From NCBI RefSeq assembly GCF_025698545.1, contig NC_068575.1, positions 58,785,980 to 58,849,979 of the forward strand: a stretch of DNA of 64,000 bases, given 5' to 3'. Numbering within the stretch: position 1 is the stretch's first letter; each line of letters begins with the position of its first letter. The notes beneath the pieces are model-generated. The model had not been told where the DNA came from. It saw only the letters and a program-made list of their open reading frames with translations, and did not search any database. Made by a program: the position numbers and the translations under genes. The DNA comes from Gossypium raimondii (lineage: Eukaryota > Streptophyta > Magnoliopsida > Malvales > Malvaceae). Shown piece after piece: positions 25,701 to 38,986 of the stretch.

Positions 25701-28544
25701 ATTATAAAGCAGTGAAATGCATGCCATATTTAAAGCACTATTTCATCTTGTCTAGGGTGACAGGATAGCATAAGGTGGGAAATGGAATAATACAACAAGA
25801 GTAATAAAAGACAGTTTACGACCTCAGATTTAAATAAGATCTCTTATAGTTACTGTTTAAAATGAAGTGATATTGAGCAAATTTGTTATAACAACTTCAA
25901 GAAATTGGTCCTTATGAACAACTAAACAAATTTTAACTACAAATTAACCAAGCTGAGAATCAGCTACTTTAATGAAAAAGAAGCTAAACCCCTTGCATGT
26001 ACTGGTTTAAGAACACCAAAATCTGAGTCCAATAAGATTGGCTCAATAAGGCTTCTCAAATCAGTTTTCATAGCAATTAACTAAATATGGTCTCATTCTA
26101 TTATCTTCTGGTTAGCTTCAATTAAAAGAGAAGAAACAATGGGGAAGGCATGATTCAACAACTGTAAATAATAGAAAAGGCGAGCAGTTACAATTTATAA
26201 AGTCCTCCTTCCCATAAAACATTATCCACCAGATCTCAAGCAGACATGTAAGAGCTGCGTAATTACAGAGTTTGAGAAATGTTAAATTTTGATTTTATTT
26301 CTAAAACTATTTTTTACAATCAAACATGACAAGAGCATTCAGTTTAAGCTCTTAACTGTTGACTTGAGTAATTTAATCTCATATTTTCCTCATTACGAGC
26401 ACTTTTATGAGAGAACTACAGTTTTGGCCTTTGGCTTGGACCTGGGTTGGCTGATTGGGAGAGGGGGCATTGGCAAATATTAAGCACTCCTTGTACGGCA
26501 GTGATGAAATGCCTTTTTTTTGCACAATGTGGTGAAGTGCTATTGTATCGTAAAAGTTCAGGGATGGGAGCAAAGAAGCACTCTCAATCCCCGTTTCTAC
26601 TTTCTAGTTTCTACCTTGTTGCTTCCCAATGTTCTAGCGATTAGCAAATACAATCTAATCTAAACTAAACAACAACAGTTGTGCAAATGCTCAAAGGAAA
26701 AGAGTGGTAGAACAAGTCAACCACGAAAGAGAGAAAAAACTTACTTTTCTCTAGCAGTCTTCATAACATTTGCATACTGAGAGACAGCAGCAGGGTCATC
26801 TGGGTCAATGGTGATTTTCTCCTTCCTAAATATTCCCAATGCTGTCTCGAATTTGTTCTTAACCTCCACAAAGATATTTTTCAATATCTCTTTTTTATCG
26901 AAGCAAAAACAAATTCATCAGTAAACCACACACAAGAACAAGAATTAGTAACAGATAACATGAGCTCAACATGAAAAAGACACTTCATCCTGCTACATTC
27001 GCATATGCATCAAACCTCTAGGTTATAGAAAATGAAACCACATCGACAATGCACCAAGGCCCAAGCATAAAACAGGTAGTCCACAGAAACATAATGGTTA
27101 GGTTCCGGGAGAAAACAGCAGAAAATCAATAAAATTAAGTCTCAAGACGAGTAACATAAAAATTAGAATTCTTGGAAATCATGGGGTTAGATAAACCTCT
27201 AGTTTCTAATTCTATTCATTAAAAAAAGGGGATAAAACTCCTAATTACACAAGAGCTTTAATCCAATGTGTAATATAACAAGTTAACTTTGATTTGGTGC
27301 AATTATGCATGTCAAACTTTAATTTTGATTCAATCTTATGCATGGAACTTTGGTTTTGATATTATTATACATTAAAAATAATAATTTCAATTAATTCATG
27401 TTGGGTAAATTTAATTATAAGTGTATGCAATAAATAAACATAAAACAGTTTCATGTTGGAAATTGTGAGTGCTCTGTGAAATTAAAATTTAATTTAAATT
27501 TACATTTCTATGTATTCAATTGAACAAAATCAAAGTTCACCTATCACATTGCACAATATTCAGGTATAGATTTGAGATTTATCCTCAAAAATAATCATAA
27601 AGTAGTTGTAAATCTATTTCACAACTTATTTATGCTAAGTTACAAATAAAGCTTTAATCCTATATTCCTATTCCTAGATTAAAACTTTAACAATAACTTA
27701 TAATCCTAACCATCCATCGATATCTCCAACAATCAATAAATAAGACTGAATCAATAAAATATCATAGTAGCAGCTCCTGCATTACACAAGCATATATTTA
27801 AAACAAGCCGGGAGAAGCATGTAGTGGGGATCCAAATTAAGGTCAAAAGCAAAGCAAGCATCTTGATATACACTTACCATCTCCTTTTAAACCAGGGGGA
27901 GAAGCCTCTTTAGAGTAAAACCGGACAGGAATGGCAACCTCCTGCCGCAGAACAGCTTGACTAACATAAAGCTGTACAAATTACCCAAAGATTAATTTCT
28001 AAAAGATGCAATATCCCAGCCAAACATCAAAGACAAAAAAACATATCATACTGCGGATTAGTAAAATTAATAACATAAAATCAAAAAATCAAAATAATGT
28101 ATGCTAGATTCTGCAATAATTTTTCTTTTAGCTGTTGTGGGCTTGTGGCTGAAATCGTGCTTAATATTTATCTTTTTTTTTTTTGGAAAAAAAATATAGG
28201 AACTTTTATTCCAACATTTTCTCATAAAATATTAGATGAAATCCCATAATATAAAACGGCAATTTAACACAAATGACTTCCAATTTTTAGCTAAATCTGT
28301 AAGTATAATCTAAACATCAAATTTCCAGTTCGCATAACAGATCCACAAGTGAAATAAACGAAACCCGAATAATCTGAAAAACGAGAAACGAACCTTTTGA
28401 ATCATAAAGATTGAAATGAAAAAAAAAAAGTAAAATAAAGGTTCGAATTTGAAGCGGAAATTTTAAAGAAATCATAAATGCAGATCTGGAGTGAAGACGA
28501 AAGACCTGGCGAGATTTGTAGAGGAGACGGGTAGAAAACGCCAT
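22799..28544 (-). CDS. Mitochondrial ATP synthase 24-kDa subunit (FAd), 7 exons, 240 aa
   Basis: Exons in transcript order are 28506-28544, 27878-27971, 26745-26889, 25560-25670, 24646-24792, 24127-24249 and 22799-22862; they total 723 nt. The product is the plant-specific FAd (24-kDa) subunit of the F1Fo ATP synthase, Arabidopsis At2g21870 (MGP1), needed in male gametophytes. The N-terminus (MAFSTRLLYKSRQLYVSQ) is basic and Ser-rich without early acids, as in a mitochondrial presequence. The body contains KNIFVEVKNKFETALGIF, SESQRIKYTIETRTQ, DVRTYLLTLKEIR, GIRKEDLPKYEEQLELKIAK and the end PDVKSLDIRNFI. The charged central helices should form coiled coils. The length equals the Arabidopsis protein as I recall it. 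Several large introns carry miniature elements. The gene is transcribed away from LIP1 and towards BRI1. Confidence 0.95.
22920..23255. mobile_element. Inverted-repeat MITE in the last intron of the FAd gene
   Basis: The element starts TGGGTTAAATCTC and ends GTGATTTAACCCA. Its arms of about 150 bp pair through most of their length (TTGACAATTGTTCCCATATT against TGTGGGAAAAATTGCCAAG, and TTATCCAAGTTA against TAATTTGGATAA). The flanks TTTAAAA (22913-22919) and TTTAAGA (23256-23262) suggest a target duplication. The transcript would carry a long hairpin in this intron. Confidence 0.7.
24043..24064. repeat. (TG)n microsatellite in an FAd intron
   Basis: About 11 uninterrupted TG units, just downstream of the donor site of the 24127-24249 exon on the minus strand. 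Confidence 0.95.
25038..25482. mobile_element. Probable MITE between exons 4 and 5 of the FAd gene
   Basis: The left end reads TTAAGGCTTCGTTTTGTTTCACA and the right end reads TGTGAAACAAATGAGCCCTAA, an inverted pair with few mismatches. This resembles the GGGCTCGTTTGTTTCAC ends of abundant plant MITEs of PIF/Harbinger or hAT type. The interior is AT-rich and non-coding. The superfamily cannot be fixed because the target duplication is unclear. Confidence 0.55.
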
Positions 28545-29929
28545 GAGAGAGTTCAATCAAACTTCTATTTGGGAGTAGGGTTTCTAGTATTTGTTTTGGG
28601 AATCTGCTTGCTGTCTGATATGCTGATGGAGTCGCGAGGTGCTTTGTGTTCGATTTTCACCGTTGGATTTACTTTCACCACTTGCTTGGTATCAGATAAT
28701 AATTTTGGCGGATTTTATTAAATAGCTTTTTTTTTTCATTTTTACATGGTTTGTATTTTTTAAATTACATTTCCTACGAATAGTTATGCGATAAGGAGTC
28801 AAAATTTTTAAATTTTTATTCAATATAATTATAATAGTATCAACAATCAAAGAATTAGAAAAAAAATTTATTAGAATAAAAGAAATAAGTAAAAAAATTC
28901 CTCAATGGTCATACAAATTAATCGACGATTTAGAACCATAGAAGAGAGAAAACAATGAAAATGTAACAGCAGTGAATAAAATTTGTTCAAGAATATCCAA
29001 GCATTTAGTGATTTTTACTAATAACCAGGCAACGTATTTACGATTCATCATTTTCATTCCTTTGTTGTAATTGTTCTTATTTACAATTTATGTAAAGTTG
29101 TGTTGAGCTAATGGAGGGATCGATCAGATATATAATTAGGTTTTAAATCATTTGTATTTAAGTTTCGATTTTTCGTCTATTAATCACCAATTATTTAGGC
29201 ATGAAGTCAATACACTAAAAGTATCATAATTGATCTTCCCGTTATATATCATTACAAAAGTGATATAGATTTATGTTTTGTCTATTAAATTTATCATTTT
29301 GGTGTTACCCTTACAACATATCATTGACCTTATAACATATCATTGATCCATTTAGGTTAAGATATGTTCACCTATTTCGATCTTATTTAAGCTTATGGTC
29401 ACCATTGCATTTTCCACAATGAAAAACATTACTGTTAAAAAATAGTAATAATAATCATTCATCCCAAACGAATAACTCATGTCCACGTTCTTTTTCTGTA
29501 ATTCACGTAATACCAATGAAAGGGTATCATTTATTCTTTAACCGAGTTATAATTTCGCTTACTGTAAATGAAAGTGAAATCATGCTATATATAAGTAATA
29601 TACCTAACATACCAACTTTCGGCTCCAACACCAATGGAACCCAACCTTTCAATATATCAAAGCATATAAATTAAGTACACATGGTCAGCCACTTATTTTG
29701 GATTAAAGTAAATCACACCATGAACGTCACAAGTGAATAAATCTATAAACGGATCTGGTATAAATTATACTTAGGTCTTATCTGATGTATTGTCAATCTA
29801 AACAATCTTGCTTATGTTCCTATTTTTTCGGAGTCAACTACTCTAATACTTAAGACAATGTATCTTCCCATTTGGACTTAATAAACACAAGAATAGTCTC
29901 ATCAATCAACTGCTCGTTTTGATTATTTG
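28545..29929. other. Spacer upstream of the FAd gene
   Basis: The first 150 bp upstream of the FAd ATG are probably leader and core promoter. From about 29100 to 29929 the composition changes and looks like old repeat sequence that continues after 32981, as if the solo LTR had inserted into an older element. I could not identify that older repeat. No gene is visible. Confidence 0.4.
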
Positions 29930-32900
29930 TGTAACGACCTGAAAGTCAGTGATGTCGAAAATGGTTGTTTCAGAATCCTATTTTTTGATGATTGAGTCCG
30001 TAAATGTTATTAATTAATATTTACGAGACAATTATAATACTATATTGAATTTTAATCTGACGAATTTGTTAATTGGATAGTTAGTTATGGTACAAGAGGA
30101 ACCTAGCAACCATTTTTTTTAGTTTCAAGCTTTTGGTTCTTGGTAAGTTATTGTAATTAAATTCTTTTTCTTGTAATTTTTATATTTTTGAGATAGTGGG
30201 AGGTTGATTTAGCTAACTCATGTATCAATTTACAAAACTGTTAAAATTTCTAAAAGTAACCATTGATGATTTCTTGATGAAATTGGTGTTAATTTGTTAT
30301 ATTTTAAGCTTAGATATGAAAATGACTAACTTGCGAGTTTAATTGCTAGTATTTGAACATATGGACTAGAGTGCATAAATTTCAAAATTTGTGTAATAAT
30401 TCTGTAATTATTGACAATAGAGGGTTGTAAAGGATGAAATTGAGATTGATTACGAAATCAAAGCTCAATTTTGAAAGATATTGTAATTTAGGTTTTAGAG
30501 ACTAGATTGAATAAAATGCAAAACTTTACAATACGTTTGAATAATAAAATGAACTGACATATGCTTATAATATGATGATATAAGATATTTAGAATTGATA
30601 AATTGAATTGAATTATTGAATAGATTGGAAATTTGACCAAATCGAAGATAATTGATGAAATGACAAAATTTGTTGATTTGTCCTCGGAGAGTTGTTTGAT
30701 GTTTTGACCATGTAATTTCATATGGTATGCTTGTATATAAATTATTATATATATTTAAATTATGAATTCGTGTATGTTTAATAGTAATTTGAATTGTTTG
30801 TAGTTTGGTACAAAAGGTGAGATATAGACTAAATCATAAAGAAAATGATAAATTAGTGATAATTTGAATATGATGAATTGAAATGTGAAATATTAATGAA
30901 TTAATAGTTGATGATGACTTATCAAATCATAATGGTATGAATTTGACTGATTATCGAGATAGAGGATTAAATTGAATAGAATTGAAATTGTGTAATTCAA
31001 TTAAATTAAGGAATTGACCTTGAATTGGTTTGAATTGGGATATGCTATGTGACAAACTGATGATTTGATGTATGAATTATTATTTTTTAAATGCGAATTG
31101 AACAATATGACGATCGAATAAAAGGTCACCTTATTAACTGTTCAGGTAGAGTCGAATATAACTAACATGCCATAGGATAGGTCGAGTACAAGTTACTTTG
31201 ACTACGAGTCGATGAGTGCTGGACACATTTATACTTCGGTTATACCGATGAGGCACTGGGTGCCAAACACAATGATGAGTGTTGGGCGCAAACTATTTTA
31301 GCATAGTCCGATGAGGCACTAGTGCCAAACTGGTGTGGTTAGTTAGATCCATGTATACGTTTGAATCCAAGTCAGGTTAATAGGGGTACAAAATGAAAAT
31401 TGGATAAATGATATTTGAATTGGGTTGATATTATGATATTATGAATTGTATACATATTGTGATATACGAATATCGATGGCATATGAAAAATCATACGAAC
31501 CAGTTATACAAGCCTGAAGGGCCGATATGGAAATGTGATGAATCAATGAATTCAATTCAAAATTTGTATAATGAAATGAAACAGTGATTGACATTAAATT
31601 GAAATTGAAATTGAATGTATAGTTGATAAATAGATGGAATGATATGATATTATGAGAATGATGTTCATATGGTTAAATGTTGAATTGGTTTTGAGAATTG
31701 TATTGAAATATGATTCTAAGTTATTTGGCCTGTATTTGAATTGTTATATGATGAGGTTAAATGTTAACTAACTTTTTTTTATATTTAATTTGTCATGTTA
31801 GACAAACTTTACCAAGCTAAGTAGCATGTAGTGTTTAATTATAAAATGAGGTAAGTTATTTAGTTTAATGCCTATAGACTTACTAAGCATTTAATATGTT
31901 TACCCCATTGTTTCCCTTTCCCTGTAGATCGCCAACTTGTGGAACATGTCTAGTGGGTTGTCGAGGAGCTCACACTATCCTATTATTGATTCGATACTCT
32001 TTTTATCGTTAAAGCTCGATTTGTGGCATGTACATAGGTGTTATGTAATAGCAAAGTTGAATCGATTGTTGGTTAACCTAGTATGTATTATGGAACTTAA
32101 TGTTCATATGCATAGATGTATGAATTGGAAACTTGCATGACATTGTGTATGACATTTAATTGGCACAAATAAACTTGATTTGGTACGGTTAAACTTGGTT
32201 TGGATAGTTTACAAGCATGAAATGTAAATTTAATGTTTGATTGGGATGAATTTGTATGAAATGGTGCCAATTTGAGGCAATATTGGTTTGAAAATGGATA
32301 GATTAATGTATTGGTATGTAATTTGATTGGTATGGTGCAGGAAATTAAGGTGCATTTATGCACCAAATGGGTTAATGGTATAGTTGTCTTGAAATAGGTA
32401 CAAAATGGCTTGATTTTTGCCAAAAATAAAGTCCTTGTCCCGATGACTACATTTTCTCGTTGCAATGTCAGCCGGATAGTAGGTGACATTGTGATGTCGG
32501 GTGGCTTGACGTCGTGATGTGACAAACTATTTGGCGACACCATGACGTGAAGGAGGTGACATTGTAACGTCAGCCTTGAATTTTCAAAACTTTATAATTT
32601 AGTCTTATTTCACGCTTGGGTCAATAAAAGAGCATTCGTAAACTCGATTAAGACTCATATTTAATTGTGTATCATAATACATAGGTGTTTATAGTTTGAT
32701 TGAATATTTGAATTATTTATTTATAAAATATTTATATGAAATTTTAAAAGTGTTGCAAAAAGGTATTTATTTGATCTCGGGTTGACTCTAAAGCATTCGT
32801 ATGCTCGTATAAGACCTGAAAAAGAAAGTCCATGTTGTTCTATATTGTATTATTGATCGATTGCATGATTGCTGAAGCGAAATGATGTTTTTGCTGTGAA

Positions 32901-32980
32901 ATTGTCAGTAGTTGCTCCGGCAACAAATGTAGCACTCTGTTGCTCGAAACCGACGATAAAGTCAAGTAAGGAGTGTTACA
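29930..32980. mobile_element. Probable solo LTR, Ty3/gypsy-type, ~3.05 kb
   Basis: The block begins TGTAACGACC and ends GTGTTACA, the TG..CA inverted ends typical of plant Ty3/gypsy LTRs. The flanking pentamers ATTTG and TTTTG are a near-match target duplication. Repeated GATGAGGCACT..GTGCCAAAC motifs inside are of a kind I know from long plant gypsy LTRs. No internal region or partner LTR lies on either side, so it is read as a solo LTR, an inactive fossil. The slightly diverged flanks suggest moderate age. Confidence 0.6.
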
Positions 32981-34920
32981 TTTTGGACCACAGACACCTA
33001 CTAATATAAGTTGTGTTCACACATCATAATCATTTTCATATGATGCAACTTAATATTAGTTAAACTTTAGGTAATCAATGAACTAATGTTTTCTAATTCA
33101 TGCAAAAATTGTCAAGGACAAACATACGAAGATATAACAAATTAATTATGAAATTTTATTTAATCAATTAGTTCGAAATTACAACTAAAATGACGAAATC
33201 ACTGCACTAAGGACACTAAAAACTAACATAGTATTGGGAATATCTTTGAGCTCCACTGCAAAATTGTCACTTTCTTGATGTTCAAATACTATCGTTTCAA
33301 CATCTTCATCACCATTGAGATCTATTCAACAATACTTACACCCTATTCTATTAGACCTTAGAAATTTATACTTCAAATTGAGTATCCATCTCGGATTTTA
33401 CTAAAAAAACCTCATTTTCATGTTCTCCAATAAAATATTAAAATTCAAAATATCGAGCTTTCGATTAAAGATAATAATCAAAATAATATATCTATTCAAA
33501 TAGATTTGGACTATAAATCAATTCAACATACTCTCACTAAAGATTATCAAATATTAAATTTTAGCATTACAAACAATGCTAATAGTTTAAACCATTCTTA
33601 ATAATAAAAATCCAATAAAATTAACAACTCATACAATATTCGAGAGGAAATCTTGAAAATTATTTAGAAGGATCTCATCATCCAATGATGTAATCATAGC
33701 CTCGTCATTTTATTACCATAAACTAATTGGAGAATAGATTTTACCCTAACTCTTATAAATAACAAAAAAAGTTCAATATTTATAAGTGTCAAAGAACTAC
33801 TAAATAAATATTTCGAAAATTTAGTTTCCTCATTATTTCAATGAAAACCCAATTTTGTTTATAAAAGTGAATTTTTTAAAAAAAATTATCTTAATATACG
33901 GTAAAACAATAATTTGATGGAAAAGCTTTACTTTTTAAAGTAATTTAATCTCAAGCTGTTTATGAACTGGTTTTGGGTTGGGTTTAGACAAATATCTTTT
34001 ATTTATTTATTTTTCTTTCACATTCATTTAAAATATAATTTTTTACTTAAGCTTAGCTGGAATAGAATTAAAAAATTTCAAGTCGAACCTATCCATATTT
34101 AATTTATTAAATATATAAAAACCATCTGCAATATAAAATGCTTAGGTATAATCTTAACTTGCAGTTCAGTGAGAAAATTTTGCTAGCAGACTTATATGAT
34201 GCAATTTCAAAATCTGGGTTTCTTTAAAATGAAGTTGATGGTTCTTTAATAATTTTACATTCTATCTCAGCTTTGTATAGGTTCTTCTTAAGAAAGAAAC
34301 ATACACTTTTGGAGCTACAAAGTTCAACTTTTCGTAAACTTGAGCTGTAATTAGAAAGAAAATAAGTAAAAGGAGTTTAAAGTATTATCCATCTTTATAG
34401 TAAAAGTCTGATTGTATTTCATCATTTATAGTAAAAATGGTAATTTAATCATTATATAATAAGAAAAAATGAAAATTAGTCATTATATTAAAAATTTCAT
34501 CTATCTTGTTGTTAAGGTGATGATTTGACTTTTTAAATTTTTTTATGCTAGTGAAGTGGAATTAAAAAAGAGTAGGATTAAGTAAAAATATTACGGAGGG
34601 CCCTAAATTAGGAGTCGAGTTGCATTTTGTCCTATTCACTAAAAAGATGGACAAATTAATCTTTATATATTAAATCAAAAAGTAAAATGATCATTGTGTA
34701 ACGATGTTGATGGAGCAACCATCCAATGAAAACAGGGCCAAACTTAACACAAATAGGAATATGAATATAAGTACCACAATGGAGTGAGTATGATGAATTT
34801 TAAGAGATTGTCAGGGCAGATGTGTGTAGGGATGCAATAGGAGTGCTCATATATGCATAATGATACAAGCGGAGCTTTGAGGTACTTTCAGTGGTTTAAC
34901 TTTTAGCTTGGAATTGCTGG
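32981..34920. other. AT-rich spacer between the solo LTR and the family H MITE
   Basis: No exon, RNA gene or well-bounded repeat was found. The first several hundred bases may be the other half of an older repeat split by the LTR. Confidence 0.45.
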
Positions 34921-35343
34921 TAGGGGTGTTCAAACTTTGATTAAAACTGAATTAACCGATCTAATTAGATCGGAGGTCAGTTAAAGATTTTTTTGGAATT
35001 TTGATTAATGGTTAATTTAGTTTGAAATAAGGTAATTAACCAAATTAACCGAACTTAATAAATCATATTATATATTATATGTATTAGACTATTACTAGTT
35101 CCGTTAATTTAATTAATTCGATCAAATGAACATTTTAAAGTTTTTTTTTGATATGTTTTACTACTTTTTTAACAAAAAAAAGGATAAATTTCGTTAATTC
35201 GGTTAACCGACTAAATTAATCGAAATATTCCAGTTTGGTTAAATTTTTTGAAAAATTTCGATTGAGTTAACGGTTAAAAGATTAAAAAATTAATTAATTC
35301 GGTTAATACTAATTCGGTTTAATTAACCATTTGAACATCCCTA
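34921..35343. mobile_element. hAT-like MITE, family H copy 2
   Basis: Terminal inverted repeats are TAGGGGTGTTCAAA and TTTGAACATCCCTA, differing at one position. The interior is full of GGTTAATT/AATTAACC and TTCGGTTAA motifs. ATTGCT occurs just outside each end (34912-34917 and 35347-35352), which may be what is left of an 8-bp duplication. The element is non-coding and related to 12520-12997. Confidence 0.7.
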
Positions 35344-35529
35344 ATTATTGCTATTGGAAGGTTGTTATGAAATGCGACAATTTAGTAGTTATTCAAATAC
35401 TAATTGAAAATTTTAATGAAGCAAGCGCTTTTATTCTAGTTTGAGTACAATTAAAATCAATAGTTTGATTGATTTGATCATTAATTTTATTGTTTTTTAA
35501 ACATAATTTCATTATATATTATTATCATA

Positions 35530-35645
35530 TTTTTTTATAAAATATTTAGAATTATTCATGGTTCCTCTCCAACCTTTAAATACAATAATATTATATTTCA
35601 ACGTAATCGAATCTACATCTTTCATAACAATGTTAATTGAGTTAT
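35530..35645 (-). mobile_element. SINE-like element, family B copy 2 (antisense)
   Basis: It has the same body as the copy at 19543-19690: on + both read TATTTAGAATTAT, CCTCTCCAAC and TAATCGAA.CTACATC in that order, preceded by a T-run (the poly(A) of the minus strand). The tRNA-like head is more degenerate here. Confidence 0.5.
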
Positions 35646-35687
35646 GATTCAATCAATAAGATTCAATCAATAAGATTCAATCAATAA
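35646..35687. repeat. Three perfect tandem copies of a 14-bp unit
   Basis: The unit GATTCAATCAATAA is repeated three times without a mismatch, directly at the 5' end of the antisense SINE-like element. It could be a replication-slippage product at the insertion junction. Confidence 0.95.
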
Positions 35688-36338
35688 AATTCATAATAAT
35701 TAACAAATTTTAATACGAGAAAAAAAGAAAAAGAGAAATCGACATATCTCGTAAATACGAAGCGCATTCTAGCGCGTGAAATGAACGTTCCTGCTTCAAG
35801 TTTCTCTGTTTAATCGATCCGTATCAAACACATGAAATAGAAGTTAAAATCAATCCCTCCGAAAATCAATTCTGGATCCCTACTTTAGCTAATTACTTTT
35901 GTTTTATCTTTCTAACCATCCTATAAACCCCCTAAAATCAACGATTTATATTTTTTATTTTAGAAAATATAGTTTTAAACCCCAGTTTAATCAACTGAGA
36001 TTTGGAAGCTCTAAACTGAAATTTAAAGAGAAATCCACTTATTGTCTCTCGATTTAAAATATACCCATTCAAAGAAGGTCTATTTTGTTAGATCCAATTT
36101 GATTCAGAATGATGAGTTTCGTGATCCTGGATTCGGGTGTAGATCTTGGGTGGATTTTGGTCTGAGATGGATGTTAGTTCGAAATATTGGGTACCCATTT
36201 CAAGAAATTGTTCCTCTCCTTTGAATTTGTGCCTTTTTTTATGGGATTTTATTAGTGTTGCCATCGCTTCTAGAGTTGAGTTGGGCTAGGTTTTTTCTTT
36301 TTCGGTGGTAACAGAAAAAAAAAAAACAGAAAAAAAAA

Positions 36339-38986
36339 ATGTTTCGGAGGGAACGTGAAAGGGAATTCAAAGAGTTTAATGGAGGACCTCCTTGTGGGCA
36401 AGTCAGAGTTCTTGTTGTTGGTGATTCAGGTATCGAATTTTACTTCTTTTTATTAATCAGTGAACTTTTGTGTTCATATACTGTGTTTGCCTTTGCAAAT
36501 TTTTCTGCTTGTTGCTTTATGTTTTTCTATACAGAGTAGCTGTTTAGGGTGTCTGCTGAGTTTGTATGCTATAAAATTATTATAATTGAAGTAACAAATG
36601 CTTTTGTTTGCACATCAAGATCTCTACCCATACATTATCCCACCCTCAATATTTGATCTAAGATTACACATTGAGTGGCCTTATTTGATGTTCTTCAGTA
36701 GTTTGTTGATGGCTGTTTTATTGCTTTCTGTACTAGGAGAGCAAACCTTTAAAATGATTCACTGCTTTCATGTTCCTATGCTATTTCCTTTGGATGTTAT
36801 ATTAATTTGTTTTCGACTGCCCGAGAGTTTCCGACACCGTGTTGTGCCATTATTGATAAGTATGCAGACTCTTGATCTGATGTTCTAATTTGTTTACTAT
36901 TCATGCTTAAATATATAATATGTTTTTCTTTTCAATGTTCTATTAGATGCCGATTTTTTGCTTGAAATCTTAGTCTTTTTTGTCAGGTGTGGGGAAAACT
37001 TCTCTTGTTCATCTGATTGTCAAAGGTTTTTCCACTGCTTGTCCTCCTCAAACCATTGGGTGTACAGTTGGTGTGAAGGTAAGATTTAGTACTCCTTTGT
37101 TGCCTCGAATAAAGTTATTGTTCGAGTTCATTTACCAATTAGCCACTACAATCTCTACACAGCATACCAAATATGGTAGCCCTGGTAGCTCGTCAAGTAG
37201 CTTGAAAGGGGATGCTGAGAGAGATTTCTTCATTGAACTTTGGGACGTGTCGGGACACGAGCGATACAAAGATTGCCGATCTCTTTTCTATTCACAAATT
37301 AATGGTGAGTTCTTAAGTCTCTTTTCTTGAGCAAATATCTTAAGTTCATGATAATTGTTGGTACGGGAATTTTCTAAACCTTAGTTTGTAAGTCTTGTAA
37401 TGCTTCAGCTTCCCATTATAGCCTTTTGTAATTACTGCAGACTCTGTGACCTGTAATTTTCTCTCACGGTTCCACCATTAATTTTTTGTGCAGGTGTTAT
37501 TTTTGTACACGATCTTTCCCAAAGGAGAACAAAAACAAGCTTGCAGCAGTGGGCATCTGAGATTGCAACAACTGGGACATTTTCGGCTCCTCTAAGCTCT
37601 GGAGGCCCCGGGGGACTTCCTGTCCCATATATTGTTATTGGTAACAAAGCTGATATAGCTGCTAAAGAGGGTACAAGAGGTAGCAGTGGCAATCTGGTTG
37701 ATGTAGCTCGTCAGTGGGTTGAGAAGCAGGGTTTGCTTCCACCTAGTGAGGAACTTCCATTGACCGAGAGTTTTCCTGGTAGTGGCAGCCTTATTGCTGT
37801 AAGCATTTTAACTTTCGCATTGACTTGCTTATATGCCGGTTAGAGTAATAATTTCATATTTTGTTCTCTTTTATATATTTGCAGATATTTGTGGGGGAAA
37901 CTTGGTGTTTCGTTGAATTGATCTATTTTAATGTAGAGTTGTACTTGCAATAAGATTAGAATTAGAACTCTGTTGACAACATATTGGTTTTAAATTTAAA
38001 ATACGGGAAATGGTACACTTCAGTTCAATAAGGTTAGAACCCTGTGGACAACATTTTGGTTTGAAGTATGGGAAATGATACATTAAATTATCTTTTGTGC
38101 TTTTTTGTTAATTTTCTTTTTGTTTTCTTTGTATAAGAAACACAAATAAAATTTTGTTCTCGAGTCCAAATTCTTTTCATGGAAATTCTCTTTTACGGAA
38201 GATATTTTACTTCACGAAGTTGTTTTTTGCCCGAAAAGGTATAAGATGGCACCTTTGCTAGTTAACCTTTAAATCAATCACAATTCACTGTCTAAAACAT
38301 TAGTGAAACATTGGGGTTGGTAAAGGTCTGATATTCTTGACTAGCCTGTCAAACCTGATTTAACGATGTTAGTTTTGGCTTTCGGTAACCGAAGATGTCT
38401 AACACTTTGCTCAATGTCTACAGGCTGCCAAAGAAGCAAGATATGACAAGGAAGGTTTAATGAAATTTTTTCGTATGGTATTATCGTCCTCTTTTCTTAT
38501 TTTGTGTCGCGTTCTAGCTCTTATTTTCTTGGGGGTTTACTGTTGTTAAACTTATACGGTACTTGTTTCAGTTGATCAAGAGACGGTATTTTTCAGATGA
38601 TTTATCGACCCCGAATACATGGTCCATATCTCCTGCTCTGAGGACTTCTCAATGTCTGGATGAAAATTCCGATGATGATCATCAGTTGTACAGGCGTACA
38701 AGGTAAGTCTGGCTGTCACCATCATTCTTCTCTCCATCCTTCCCCTAGTTTGCAGATGAAAATTCTGTTGTTTGCTCCGGTTGTTTGCAGTTTGAGTGGT
38801 GACCCTTACAAGTACAACATGCTTCCTCCCTTACCTGCACAGCGCAACCTTACTCCACCTCCCACGCTTTACCCCCAACAGCCGGTTTCAGTGACTGAGA
38901 ATTACAGCATCCCACGGTTCTCCTTTACCGGTTCCCAAGAAATCAACAGCAGCACCAGATCGAAGCGTGCGGATATTAATGTCTGA
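36339..38986 (+). CDS. LIP1: Small GTPase LIP1 (LIGHT INSENSITIVE PERIOD 1), 7 exons, 336 aa
   Basis: Exons are 36339-36429, 36987-37078, 37163-37304, 37494-37798, 38424-38477, 38572-38702 and 38791-38986; they total 1011 nt. LIP1 is a plant-specific Ras-like GTPase of cytosol and nucleus that modulates light input to the circadian clock (Arabidopsis At5g64813). The P-loop GDSGVGKTS (residues 28-36) is split by the first intron. Switch region DVSGHERYKDCRS follows, with GNKADIA as the base-recognition motif. The plant-specific C-terminal half has FFRMLIKRRYFSDD, PPLPAQRNLTPPPTLYPQQP and the end SKRADINV. There is no C-terminal prenylation cysteine, as in the known family. Length matches the family (342 in Arabidopsis). 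The start lies after an A-rich tract and gives the family's MxxRERERE N-terminus. Confidence 0.96.

Noticed and set aside
27190-27720. AT-rich block in FAd intron 2 considered as a transposon
   Set aside because: It contains repeat-like phrases, but no inverted ends, poly(A) tail or target duplication could be defined.
32097-32543. Minus-strand open frame of 148 codons within the solo LTR
   Set aside because: It lies inside an LTR, has low-complexity composition and shows no recognisable protein motif. It is not treated as a gene.
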